This document shows, piece after piece, positions 17,641-26,686 of a stretch of DNA of 41,840 nucleotides; the first letter of the stretch is position 1, and each line of letters opens with the position of its first letter. Made by a program: the position numbers and the translations under genes. The notes beneath the pieces are model-generated. The model was not told the origin of the DNA, made no database searches, and was given only the letters and a program-made list of their open reading frames with translations. Origin of the DNA: Lachnospiraceae bacterium NK4A179 (GTDB taxonomy: Bacteria > Bacillota > Clostridia > Lachnospirales > Lachnospiraceae). The stretch is from contig ATWC01000030.1 in the NCBI GenBank assembly GCA_000421045.1, positions 1-41,840 of the forward strand, written 5' to 3'.

Positions 17641-19194
17641 ATGAGTATATTAAATGTAGAGCATCTGTCGCACGGTTTCGGAGACAGAGCTATCTTTGAA
17701 GATGTATCCTTTAGACTATTAAAGGGGGAGCATATAGGGCTTGTCGGCGTCAATGGCGAAGGCAAAAGTACCTTTATGAGTATAATCACCGGGAAACTGA
17801 TGCCGGACCAGGGAAAGGTGGAATGGTCAAAGAATGTAAAGGCAGGTTATCTTGATCAGCATGCCGAACTGAAGGCCGGCGATACCATAGGCAGTGTGCT
17901 CAGATCTGCGTTCAATGAACTCTTTGATATAGAGAAGAAACTCAATGAACTGTATGAAAAGATGGGTGAGGCTGATGAGAAGCAGCTGGAAGAGTATATG
18001 GAAGAGACCGGTACTCTTCAGGAACTTCTTTCTGCTCATGACTTTTACATGATAGATGCAAAGGTGGAAGAGGTGGCAAGGGCTCTTGGACTTCTGGACC
18101 TGGGGCTTGATCGCGATGTTTCGGAACTTTCCGGAGGACAGCGTACAAAGGTGCTTTTAGCAAAGCTCCTTCTTGAAAAGCCTGACATACTGCTGCTAGA
18201 CGAGCCTACAAACTATCTGGATGAGGAACATATTGTCTGGCTTAAGAGGTATCTTACTGAATACGAAAATGCTTTTATCCTTATTTCACATGATACTGCA
18301 TTCATGAATGATGTGGTAAATGTGATCTATCACATAAAGGATTGTATTCTTACAAGGTATGCGGGTGATTACAACCATTTCCTTGAAGTGTATGAGGTGC
18401 AGAAAGCACAGCAGGAAGCAGCCTACAACAGACAGCAGCAGGAAATAAAGGATTTAAAAGATTTTGTTGCGAGGAACAAGGCGAGAGTTGCCACAAGAAA
18501 TATGGCGATGAGCCGTCAGAAGAAACTTGATAAGATGGACATCATCAACAAAGTGACGGAGAAACCAAAACCTGAGTTTAATTTCCTGACCGCAAGGACA
18601 CCTGGTAAATTTATCTTCCAGACAAAAGGTCTGGTCATCGGCTATGATGAACCGCTTTCACGTCCATTGGATCTTCAGATGGAAAGAGGCGACCGCATAG
18701 TTCTCACGGGAGCAAACGGAATAGGAAAGACCACTCTTTTAAAGAGCATACTCGGGGCTATAAAACCTATTTCGGGATATGCTGAGCTTGGGGATTATCT
18801 TGAGATAGGATACTTTGAACAGGAGACAAACCCTGATATATCCACAACATGCATAGAGGAGATATGGCAGGAATTTCCTTCGTTTTCTCAGTATCAGGTT
18901 CGATCGGCACTTGCAAAGTGCGGACTTACCACAGAACATATTGAGAGTAAGGTAAAGGTTCTCTCCGGAGGTGAACAGGCCAAGGTGCGTTTGTGCAAGA
19001 TCATTAACAAGCCGTCAAACGTACTGGTGTTAGACGAGCCTACAAACCATCTGGATGTTTATGCTAAGGATGAGTTGGTAAGAGCTTTAAAAGAATATAC
19101 AGGAAGCATACTGATGGTATGCCATGAGCCTGAATTTTATAATCAGGTGGCCACTTCTGTTTGGGATTGTACGAAGTGGACCACCAAAGTCTGA
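17641..19194 (+). CDS. ABC-F family ATPase
   Basis: A 517-residue soluble protein with two ABC ATPase domains and no membrane segment. Domain 1 has GVNGEGKST at about residues 37-45, LSGGQRTKV and LLLDEPTNYLD. Domain 2 has GANGIGKTT at about 358-366, LSGGEQAKV and LVLDEPTNHLD. Between them is the charged helical linker (about 245-310) that ABC-F proteins insert toward the ribosomal P-site. The family includes translation factors and ribosome-protecting antibiotic resistance proteins. The linker resembles housekeeping ABC-F proteins to my eye, but the subclass is not settled. The ATG follows GGCGGAG. It is divergent from the Rrf2 regulator. Confidence 0.9.
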   Translation: MSILNVEHLSHGFGDRAIFEDVSFRLLKGEHIGLVGVNGEGKSTFMSIITGKLMPDQGKVEWSKNVKAGYLDQHAELKAGDTIGSVLRSAFNELFDIEKKLNELYEKMGEADEKQLEEYMEETGTLQELLSAHDFYMIDAKVEEVARALGLLDLGLDRDVSELSGGQRTKVLLAKLLLEKPDILLLDEPTNYLDEEHIVWLKRYLTEYENAFILISHDTAFMNDVVNVIYHIKDCILTRYAGDYNHFLEVYEVQKAQQEAAYNRQQQEIKDLKDFVARNKARVATRNMAMSRQKKLDKMDIINKVTEKPKPEFNFLTARTPGKFIFQTKGLVIGYDEPLSRPLDLQMERGDRIVLTGANGIGKTTLLKSILGAIKPISGYAELGDYLEIGYFEQETNPDISTTCIEEIWQEFPSFSQYQVRSALAKCGLTTEHIESKVKVLSGGEQAKVRLCKIINKPSNVLVLDEPTNHLDVYAKDELVRALKEYTGSILMVCHEPEFYNQVATSVWDCTKWTTKV

Positions 19195-19195
19195 A

Positions 19196-19990
19196 TTATT
19201 TGCCGGGGCGGACTGCTTTCTTGATACGGCAGGTGCGGTCCTGGCATTTGGAGCATTTTAGCACCTGATTGGATCCTTCCCAGAACCATTCGGGATGCTT
19301 GGCATAGACGAGCTCCCAGCGTATAAGTACCACAAGTGATGTGAAGAAAAGGCTCCAGCTGAAAAAACTCTTTATGAACAGCATAGGGGTGAACATCATA
19401 AAGTGACCCCAGTCGTAGATCCTGCAGTTTACACAGCATTTGTTCTTCATTATCACTGTCTGGAATGGGCAGAAGATCAGTATGCATATATAGTCACACA
19501 GGAAATAGAATATGGTGAGCATAAGCAGATCTGCTTCTGCAAGGATACCGGTCAGATAGAGTATTCCGAATATGGCATTGAAGGAAAGCCATACAAGCAT
19601 GACGGTCCAGGCAGCGACATTCTGTTTCTGAACAAATTTAAGAAGCTCATAATGGTCATAGTTTTCAACAGGAACATAAAACTGTTTCTTTGATTTACGA
19701 AGAGCCATCGTGAGCTTTTCGCTTACTCCGTTGAAAAATATATGGATGATCATGAGTGTCATGAAGATCGCCCATAATCCGTGTAAGGGTGTAAGTCCGA
19801 ATCTTATCCCGGGGATACTGCTTATACCGGGTATGTCGATAGTAAAAAATGATCTCTGAAGAAATGCGGTCGCCCAGTCTCTGTACAGAAGATAAAAGAC
19901 GAGCGAAGTGAAGAAAATGATGATCCTTATGGTGAATTTGATCACATAGCGCCACATCATGGGTGTGAAACCCTGTTTCTTTTCTGGCAT
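19196..19990 (-). CDS. Multi-pass membrane protein with C-terminal cysteines
   Basis: A 264-residue integral membrane protein with about six hydrophobic segments. Two cysteine groups stand out: KNKCCVNCRIYDWGH in the middle third and KCSKCQDRTCRIKK at the C-terminus. Their spacing suggests metal or Fe-S binding near the membrane. I do not recognise a named family. I place the start at the ATG at 19990 (MPEKKQGF) because GAGAGGGGG lies 9 bases upstream; the frame extends 28 codons further to an ATG without a site. It is convergent with the ABC-F gene, 1 base apart. Confidence 0.75.
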   Translation of the reverse strand: MPEKKQGFTPMMWRYVIKFTIRIIIFFTSLVFYLLYRDWATAFLQRSFFTIDIPGISSIPGIRFGLTPLHGLWAIFMTLMIIHIFFNGVSEKLTMALRKSKKQFYVPVENYDHYELLKFVQKQNVAAWTVMLVWLSFNAIFGILYLTGILAEADLLMLTIFYFLCDYICILIFCPFQTVIMKNKCCVNCRIYDWGHFMMFTPMLFIKSFFSWSLFFTSLVVLIRWELVYAKHPEWFWEGSNQVLKCSKCQDRTCRIKKAVRPGK

Positions 19991-20156
19991 CTGAAAGTTC
20001 CCCCTCTCAGTGAATATGCAGGTAAACATGGTTGCTGTAATCAGTAATTTAGCATAATGCCATGGATAATTCAAACTTTGAAGGATTTGTTTTATAATTA
20101 ATTACGGTAAACGTGATCACTTTAATGCGCTTACTATATAAAAAACAGGAGAAACT

Positions 20157-20168
20157 ATGAAACAATGA
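20157..20168 (+). CDS. Three-codon minicistron overlapping the lipoprotein start
   Basis: AGGAG is followed 6 bases later by ATG AAA CAA TGA. The TGA overlaps the lipoprotein ATG (20165) in an ATGA junction. The ribosome binding site is well placed for the minicistron but 13 bases from the lipoprotein ATG, so initiation at the lipoprotein may depend on termination-reinitiation. Confidence 0.4.
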   Translation: MKQ

Positions 20169-21595
20169 ATAGAAAAAATGTTGTCAGAGTGCTCGGGATA
20201 ATGATGACTGTTCCGATGCTTGCAGGATGCGGAAAGATACAGACAAAACCTGTATCAGAGAATCCTGTTGAAGAAACAGAAACAGAGGAAGTTGTCGAGG
20301 TAACTGAGGGAACGGAAAACCTGCCTTCCGAAAATATAGAAACTACAGAAGCTACAGGGGCGCCGGAAGATGAACTGCCTGATACAGAGGCTGATTTCAA
20401 GGCGTTTCTTGAAGGAAGTGCAAAGGCAACGACCGCAGAGTCTCTTAAAAGAGATTATGAGATAGCTAATGAACAGGATACATACGGCGGGCTCTCATAC
20501 GGAGAATATACATTGGAAGAGCTCCGCAGAGCGGTAGCTAAGAATCAGGCGACCGAAGCTGCAGTCAAGTATACCATGTTAGACTGCAACCATGACGGGA
20601 TCGATGAGCTGTTTGTAAGGTTTGAGGCTTTGAACAGCAGCTTCCTTAGCTGGACAGGGGTTATTCGCGACACAGAAGATGGTCTGCAGATCTGTTCCAG
20701 TTATGAAGACGGATACAGGTCATATGCTGCTCTCTACAAGAGTGGATATCATACCTATGGCGGTTCATATTCGGCAGGTGCACACGGAGAGGGAATATAC
20801 GGCTATCGCGAGGATTGCAGTGAGTATTGCCTGTTTACCGTGGATAGCGTGTTCGCAACCTACGGGGCAGATGTAGCTTATTCACAGGTAGAAGATCAGG
20901 ATGAGGCTTATAAGCTCTACATGACATATTTTTCAATGCTCGAAGAGGCTTCCGGTTTTGAAATGCGTATTTATACATCAAAAGATCCGGACAATGAGAA
21001 TCCGTTATGCATCTCAGTTGAGAACTATGATGAAGGAGCACTTAAGGAGAAAGAAGAGGCATTTCTTGAAGAGGTGAAGAAAAACGGATGCCGCATCATC
21101 GAATCCTCGGAAATGGATGAGCTCTCCGATACCTCCATGTACTGCACTGAAGAAGCAGAGTGGACTTTGCTGGATTCAGGAGAAGAACTTGTAGATTTCA
21201 CACTGACTGTATATTCCAATGAGAATGCCGATGATTATAAGGCCCTTGGAGATGCGGTGATCATAGACGGTTCGGATGAGGTCCCGGGCTGGACTGCCGA
21301 CCAGTTAAGCAACATGCGTTTTACTGTAGATAAGCCGGGTGTTTATGTGACACTTCAGTATGGATCGTATGATGAAGACAGTGCTTCTAATTTTGCATTG
21401 GATGGTTCAGTCTTCACGGAAGAGTGTGAGCCCGGCAAGGTATACCAGTTCAAGGCTTTTGAGGGAGAAACCTTCCCGTATTTCAGATTATATGCAAACA
21501 AGGCAGACAGGTACGCTGAATGGTTTGCGCTGCCTGATATGAAGGACGGAGAAACAACGTTTACGGTGAGATCCAAAAACATAGATGAATACTGA
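20165..21595 (+). CDS. Secreted lipoprotein, probable sensor partner
   Basis: A 476-residue protein with a lipoprotein signal peptide: basic MNRK start, hydrophobic stretch, and lipobox MLAGC with the lipidated Cys at residue 22. A Glu/Thr-rich, probably disordered linker follows (about 28-75). The folded part contains a calcium-loop-like motif DCNHDGIDELFVR around residue 140, seen in many clostridial lipoproteins, and the C-terminal ~150 residues look beta-rich. No enzyme motif is visible. It overlaps the following hybrid histidine kinase gene by 11 bases, so it may act as an external component of that signalling system. The ATG is coupled to a minicistron. Confidence 0.8.
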   Translation: MNRKNVVRVLGIMMTVPMLAGCGKIQTKPVSENPVEETETEEVVEVTEGTENLPSENIETTEATGAPEDELPDTEADFKAFLEGSAKATTAESLKRDYEIANEQDTYGGLSYGEYTLEELRRAVAKNQATEAAVKYTMLDCNHDGIDELFVRFEALNSSFLSWTGVIRDTEDGLQICSSYEDGYRSYAALYKSGYHTYGGSYSAGAHGEGIYGYREDCSEYCLFTVDSVFATYGADVAYSQVEDQDEAYKLYMTYFSMLEEASGFEMRIYTSKDPDNENPLCISVENYDEGALKEKEEAFLEEVKKNGCRIIESSEMDELSDTSMYCTEEAEWTLLDSGEELVDFTLTVYSNENADDYKALGDAVIIDGSDEVPGWTADQLSNMRFTVDKPGVYVTLQYGSYDEDSASNFALDGSVFTEECEPGKVYQFKAFEGETFPYFRLYANKADRYAEWFALPDMKDGETTFTVRSKNIDEY

Positions 21596-23975
21596 TGCAT
21601 CTCAGAACAGAATAACCAGATCCGAAGAATGCATTACGGTGGCGGCAAGAACTGTGACCGCATTATTTATTGTGCTCACCTTTGCATTTACGTTTCTTTC
21701 TGTTTTTGTGGTGGCTGAGAGGGGCGGCGTCTGGAACAGCGGGTCTGCCAGAAGACTCAGGAATTTTAGGGAAGTCCTTCCTGACGGCAGAAGCGTCCCT
21801 GTTGAGGTGCCGGGAAGCAGCACGGTAAAGGACAGTCATGTAGTGATCGTTACAAAGCTTCCTTATACCATACAGCCGGATGAAGCTGTTTCAACCAGAA
21901 GCTCGCAGCAGGAAGTTAAGGTCTATATAAATGATGAACTGAGAACAGAGTACAAGGCGCCGGATGAATCGCTTTTGGGTGGCGTTCCGGCGAGCACCTA
22001 TGTTTTTACAAAACTTAAGCCTGAAGATGCATCGGGAGTACTTCGCATAGAAACGGACTGTAATAATATTTATACAGGAACGTTAGGAGAAGTGGTCATA
22101 GGAACAGAGGGACAGATCTGGGCCTATTATATGTCAAAGGAAGGCGTCTCTCTTCTGTTAGGCGTATTTCTGCTCCTGCTTTCGGCAGTGACTTTAGTTA
22201 CCGTGCTGATACTCAGAGTGATGTATAAGATGAAATTCAGCATAATCTATCTGGCTTATGCCATGGTAGCAACATCTCTCTGGATAATCATGGATCATAT
22301 GTGCAGGCAGATGTTTGTTCCTGATGTGGAAGCTGCCGCATTCTGTGCCTTCGCGATCACATCCATTCTTCCGATCCCATTTGCTCTTTATATGAATGAG
22401 CTGCAGGGCAGAAGGTATCATTTGTTTTATAACGGGATATGTCTTCTCTCTGCGATATCGGCAGTGAGCTGGGCTGTGCTTGATATCACCGGAATACAGC
22501 CGTATATCGATTCGCTTATTCCCATGAATGTGGCGATAGTCCTTATGATAGCATTCGTGATATTTACCATGTCTTATGACCTGATCAAAAAGAGATTTGA
22601 AAGCTACCAATCTATTGCGGTGGGATTTATCGTATTTGTCCTTTTCGGTGTTGCGGAGATATTTGTCGAATTCAGGGCACAGTATGGTTTCTCCAAGGTT
22701 TTTCTTACCATAGGCCTGCTTATTCTGTTTGTTACGTCGCTTTATTCGACGATAGTAAACGGAATGAGATCCGAGCAGGAGAAGAGAGAGGCACTTGCGG
22801 CAAACAACGCAAAGAGCATGTTCCTGGCATCCATGTCACATGAGATCAGGACTCCCATCAATTCAATCCTGGGCATGAATGAGATGATAATGCGCGAGAG
22901 TACGGAGAAAAAGATTCAGGAATATGCTGCTGATATAGACAGTGCCGGAAATATACTTTTGTCGACAGTGAATGATATTCTGGATTATTCAAAGATGGAA
23001 TCCGGAAAGTTCACTCTTTCACCCGCACCTTATCAGACAGCTTCGGTTCTCAATGACAGCATAATGCTCTTAAAGAGCAGGGCGGAGAAAAAGAATCTGT
23101 CGATGAAGCTTGATATTGATGAGTCTATACCTGCAGAACTGATAGGGGATGAAACCCGTATCAGACAGATCATCATAAACCTGATGACAAATGCGGTGAA
23201 GTATACCGAGACCGGAGAGATAAACTTCAGAGTCAACGGGAAACGTACAGCTGACGGTAAATTCATGCTTTCTCTTGCCGTGAAAGATACCGGTATAGGT
23301 ATAAGAAAGGAAGTCATGGACAGCCTGTTTACCAGATTCTCCAGAGCGGATGATGTGCAGAAGAAGCATATTGAGGGTACCGGCCTGGGCCTTGCCATAG
23401 TTAAGCAGTTAGTCGATCTGATGGGCGGCGAGATAAACGTGGAGAGTGTATACGGTGAAGGCTCACTGTTTGAAGTAAGCGTTCCTCAGGAAATAAAGAA
23501 TGAGGCTCCCATGGGCAATGTGGCAAAGCAGCAAAAGACGGTAAAGGAAAGAAGGCCAAGAAACGCCAGCTTTACTGCGCCTGAAGCCAGAGTTCTTGTA
23601 ACCGATGATAATGATATGAACCTTAAGGTATTTGCAGGGCTGCTTAAGCGAACACTTATAAAAGTTGATACTGCATCAAGCGGTGAAGAGGCACTCAGGC
23701 TTACAAGAGAAAATGTTTACGATATTATATTTATGGATCATATGATGCCAAAGCCCGATGGCATCGAGACACTTCATATGATCCGGAAAGAGGAGAACAA
23801 TCTTAACAGGAAGACCCCTGTGATAGCGCTTACCGCCAATGCAATGTCAGGCGCTGACAGCCTTTATAAGAGAGAAGGTTTTGAAGGATATCTGTCAAAG
23901 CCTGCCAAACCTGCAAGGCTTGAAGAGGTACTTATGGAGTTCCTTCCCGGGGAAAAGGTCAATCCTGCAGATTGA
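21585..23975 (+). CDS. Hybrid histidine kinase with 7TMR-DISM-like sensor
   Basis: A 796-residue protein. A membrane anchor lies near residues 20-45, followed by an extracytoplasmic beta-rich domain (about 50-185) and a cluster of about seven hydrophobic segments (about 190-390), the layout of 7TMR-DISM receptors. The cytoplasmic part has an H-box ASMSHEIRTPINS with His419, an ATPase domain with DETRIRQIIINLMTNAVKYT and GTGLGLA, and a C-terminal receiver domain with Asp718 in FMDHMMP and the Lys in LSKPAKP. No DNA-binding output domain is present, so it passes phosphate to another partner. The ATG at 21585 lies inside the lipoprotein gene; there is no good ribosome binding site, consistent with translational coupling. 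Confidence 0.9.
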   Translation: MNTDASQNRITRSEECITVAARTVTALFIVLTFAFTFLSVFVVAERGGVWNSGSARRLRNFREVLPDGRSVPVEVPGSSTVKDSHVVIVTKLPYTIQPDEAVSTRSSQQEVKVYINDELRTEYKAPDESLLGGVPASTYVFTKLKPEDASGVLRIETDCNNIYTGTLGEVVIGTEGQIWAYYMSKEGVSLLLGVFLLLLSAVTLVTVLILRVMYKMKFSIIYLAYAMVATSLWIIMDHMCRQMFVPDVEAAAFCAFAITSILPIPFALYMNELQGRRYHLFYNGICLLSAISAVSWAVLDITGIQPYIDSLIPMNVAIVLMIAFVIFTMSYDLIKKRFESYQSIAVGFIVFVLFGVAEIFVEFRAQYGFSKVFLTIGLLILFVTSLYSTIVNGMRSEQEKREALAANNAKSMFLASMSHEIRTPINSILGMNEMIMRESTEKKIQEYAADIDSAGNILLSTVNDILDYSKMESGKFTLSPAPYQTASVLNDSIMLLKSRAEKKNLSMKLDIDESIPAELIGDETRIRQIIINLMTNAVKYTETGEINFRVNGKRTADGKFMLSLAVKDTGIGIRKEVMDSLFTRFSRADDVQKKHIEGTGLGLAIVKQLVDLMGGEINVESVYGEGSLFEVSVPQEIKNEAPMGNVAKQQKTVKERRPRNASFTAPEARVLVTDDNDMNLKVFAGLLKRTLIKVDTASSGEEALRLTRENVYDIIFMDHMMPKPDGIETLHMIRKEENNLNRKTPVIALTANAMSGADSLYKREGFEGYLSKPAKPARLEEVLMEFLPGEKVNPAD

Positions 23976-23991
23976 AATATGGTAATTAAAG

Positions 23992-24825
23992 ATGTCATTT
24001 GAAGCATATATAGATCATTACACGGCTCGTCCCGGTATTTGGTATATGATACTTATATCAACACTTATACTCGGAGCGGCAAGATTCATTTTGCATTTCG
24101 GAAAAAAAGAAAACGAAGTGCTGCGTTGCGAAAAGTATTATGAGTTAGTCCTTTCATCATCTGCGATACTGCTGTTTACCGGCATGTATTTTCTTATAGA
24201 CTATCATTATCTTTCCGTGCCATCTTCCTTTTACAGGGTATGGGATGAATACAGTGATTTTATCCTGCTTGCGGCGCTTATCATGGCCATAGTGATAACC
24301 AATATATTTGATCATTTGCTGATCCCGATGAAGGTGTTAGGTGATAGCGAGAAGGCATCGCTTAGGATCGCTGCGATCATATATATGCTTGTGGTGTTCG
24401 GATATATAAAGTTTATCTATCTGGATAATAATTATGATGACATAATCGTGTACTTCATAATAATGATAATCGGACGTTTTGTTTATTTTGATGCATCCTT
24501 TAGGGATTTCAAAGCCGCTATGAAGGGGTTCTTCGGGACACTTCCCATCCTTCTGCTTGCCCTTGCTTCCACAGCATTGCTTGCGCTCTACGGTTTCAAT
24601 TCGGGGTATCTGTTAAAAAAGAACGGAGTCGTTCTGAGTCTTTATATTGCTCATTTGTATGTGATCATAGAGATGATCTTCCTTTCAGCAGCAGAAAGAC
24701 TGATCCGCTTCATACATGAAAAGAAGAAACAGAAGGAAGAAGCAGACAGTGAAAATGAAGATGATCGGGACGATAATGATCAGGATGAAAGCCGCGAAGA
24801 AGATTATGAGGAAGATCAGCTATAA
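23992..24825 (+). CDS. Hypothetical membrane protein with acidic tail
   Basis: A 277-residue protein with about six to seven hydrophobic segments spread over residues 15-240, then a charged C-terminus: a Lys-rich stretch (HEKKKQKEE) and about 25 mostly Asp/Glu residues. The family is not recognised. It follows the hybrid kinase after 16 bases and is closed by a terminator, so it is the last gene of the lipoprotein-kinase unit and may work with it. The acidic tail could bind cations or a basic partner. Confidence 0.75.
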   Translation: MSFEAYIDHYTARPGIWYMILISTLILGAARFILHFGKKENEVLRCEKYYELVLSSSAILLFTGMYFLIDYHYLSVPSSFYRVWDEYSDFILLAALIMAIVITNIFDHLLIPMKVLGDSEKASLRIAAIIYMLVVFGYIKFIYLDNNYDDIIVYFIIMIIGRFVYFDASFRDFKAAMKGFFGTLPILLLALASTALLALYGFNSGYLLKKNGVVLSLYIAHLYVIIEMIFLSAAERLIRFIHEKKKQKEEADSENEDDRDDNDQDESREEDYEEDQL

Positions 24826-24833
24826 AAATAGAG

Positions 24834-24868
24834 AGCCCCGGAGAAGTCTGCACTTCTCCGGGGCTTTT
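24834..24868 (+). terminator. Rho-independent terminator
   Basis: Perfect 13-bp stem AGCCCCGGAGAAG (24834-24846) with CTTCTCCGGGGCT (24853-24865), 6-base loop, then a short T run. It ends the lipoprotein-kinase-membrane protein unit. The following 145 bases to the next start hold no gene. Confidence 0.9.
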
Positions 24869-25012
24869 GGTTAAGTGTGATACAACTATGCAAAACTTTG
24901 AACAATTGTTTAAAACATGTTGGATAACTTTGTTAAAAGACAGATTGGATTGTTAACCTAACGTGTGATATTATGTACGATATTTTTATATGAGGGGAGA
25001 AATATAGCGCAT

Positions 25013-25780
25013 ATGATCATTTATTTTTCTGGAACAGGCAATTCAAAATACTGTGCGGAAAGGCTCGGAGAACTTCTCGAAGACAGAGTGGTGGATTCCG
25101 GCCGATATATCCGTGAAAGGAAAAAAGGTAAATTTTGCAGTACAAAGCCGTATGTATTCTGTGCACCTATCTATGCTTCGTACATACCGCTGATCTTTGA
25201 ACGTTTTTTAAAGAGCTCGGAGTTTGAAGGCAGCAAAGAGTTTTATTTTGTTATCACTCTTGCCGGAAATTCCGAGAGAGGCGGGAGCATATTGCCGGAT
25301 ACGCTGCCTGATCTGTGCAGGGATCTGGGTAAGGAATATATGCATACCGCACACATTACGATGCCATGCAATTTTGTCACATATATGAATATTCCTTCGG
25401 GCGATGAAGTCGGGAAAACCATAGAGGAGGCTGAAAAGAAGCTTCCGGAATGTGCTGAGATAATAAAGGCTCATGGAAAGTTTAAAGAATGGACCGTTAA
25501 GAAGTCGGAGTATTATGCAGTAAAACCGTTCCTTCGTTTTTATTACAAGCTGCTCATGAAGGACAAAAAGTTTTTTGCTGATGAGAGCTGCGTTGGGTGC
25601 GGAGCCTGCGAACGCGTATGTCCGATGAAGAATATAACCATAGAGAACGGCAGGCCTGTATGGCACGGGCATTGTACCCAGTGTACGGCGTGCATAAACA
25701 GATGCCCTAAAGAGGCTATCCAGTTTGGAAAGAAAACAAAAGACAGAGAGAGATACTATATCGAAAAATACTTAAAATGA
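25013..25780 (+). CDS. EFR1-family flavodoxin/ferredoxin protein
   Basis: A 255-residue redox protein. The N-terminus is a flavodoxin-like domain with the FMN phosphate loop in IIYFSGTGNSKY (residues 2-13). The C-terminus (about 197-240) is a double 4Fe-4S ferredoxin: CVGCGACERVCP and CTQCTACINRCP each supply CxxCxxCxxxCP. This is the EFR1 arrangement, common in anaerobic Firmicutes. It probably moves electrons between a flavin and Fe-S clusters; the partner is unknown. I choose ATG 25013 because it starts directly at the flavodoxin strand, with GAGGGGAGA 12 bases upstream; a GTG at 24965 would add 16 unlikely residues. It overlaps pgeF by 9 bases, tail to tail. Confidence 0.88.
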   Translation: MIIYFSGTGNSKYCAERLGELLEDRVVDSGRYIRERKKGKFCSTKPYVFCAPIYASYIPLIFERFLKSSEFEGSKEFYFVITLAGNSERGGSILPDTLPDLCRDLGKEYMHTAHITMPCNFVTYMNIPSGDEVGKTIEEAEKKLPECAEIIKAHGKFKEWTVKKSEYYAVKPFLRFYYKLLMKDKKFFADESCVGCGACERVCPMKNITIENGRPVWHGHCTQCTACINRCPKEAIQFGKKTKDRERYYIEKYLK

Positions 25781-26635
25781 TCTTTTGATCGCAAGCATGG
25801 CAGCCATGTTGCCGCGATCGAACCCGTTTATCCTGTGTGAAAAAAGGTAATCCGGGTTGCATCTGGTACATATATCAGTGACATGGATATTTTCGGGTTT
25901 AACACCGGCATTTATCAGGGTCTCCTGTATTGCATGATGGAGATCGAGAAGATATTTGCCGGTTTTTTCTTTTACGGGAAAGATAATATTTTCCGTATCT
26001 TCAAATACATCTTTGAACTGTAATGCTACGTCCTCGCTTACTTCATAGCAGTCACGGCATATGGAAGGCCCTATGGCACAGATCAAGCTGGCAGGATCGG
26101 TCCCGTAATTTCTGTTCATCTCGGCAATGGTATTTCTGCTTATCTGTTTTACCGTTCCCTTCCAGCCTGAATGTGAAAGGCCTATTGCATGTCGGATGGG
26201 GTCGGCAAAATATACAGGCGGGCAGTCTGCGTGGTAGGTGGTGAGTATGATACCGGGTACATCGGTTATAAGCCCGTCGATATCTGTATAGTCATGTTCC
26301 TTTGTGAAACCTTTTCCGGCGTCGGCTTCGGTCACTTTTCGTATATTAGCTGTGTGAGTCTGTACGGCAGATACAAAGTGATCAAGAGTACGTCCGAATC
26401 CGAGTGCATCAGCAATGCGCATGCAGTTTTCATCTACATGCTTCGGATCGTCGCCTCTTGTATAGGAAAAATTCGCTTTTGAATATATACCTTCGGATAC
26501 TCCGCCGGTGCGTGTGGTGAAACAGTGCACCAGCCAGTCAAGGCTGCTTAAGGCGGGAAACGTGAGGTATTCCATGCCATTATGATCGTTCTGTTCCATT
26601 ACCGGTATGCCCGATCTTCTTGTGATCTTTATCAT
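25772..26635 (-). CDS. pgeF: Peptidoglycan editing factor PgeF (YfiH/laccase-domain family)
   Basis: A 287-residue protein with the family's signature blocks: FTTRTGGVS near the N-terminus, TTYHADCPP and LSHSGWKGT in the middle, and IGPSICRDCYEV later. The conserved His/Cys residues bind a metal at the active site. Family members have purine nucleoside phosphorylase/adenosine deaminase-type activity and prevent misincorporation of amino acids into peptidoglycan precursors. Length is slightly above the usual ~250-280. An ATG at 26575 inside the frame could give a shorter form. It is divergent from tex. Confidence 0.9.
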   Translation of the reverse strand: MIKITRRSGIPVMEQNDHNGMEYLTFPALSSLDWLVHCFTTRTGGVSEGIYSKANFSYTRGDDPKHVDENCMRIADALGFGRTLDHFVSAVQTHTANIRKVTEADAGKGFTKEHDYTDIDGLITDVPGIILTTYHADCPPVYFADPIRHAIGLSHSGWKGTVKQISRNTIAEMNRNYGTDPASLICAIGPSICRDCYEVSEDVALQFKDVFEDTENIIFPVKEKTGKYLLDLHHAIQETLINAGVKPENIHVTDICTRCNPDYLFSHRINGFDRGNMAAMLAIKRSF

Positions 26636-26686
26636 GCCGATATGGTATCATAGGGGATGTATTATTGAAAAGAGGAGTGCTTGAAA

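Noticed and set aside
24965-25012. GTG start for the flavodoxin/ferredoxin protein.
   Set aside because: Adds 16 residues not expected before the first flavodoxin strand; the GAGGGGAG site lies downstream of it.
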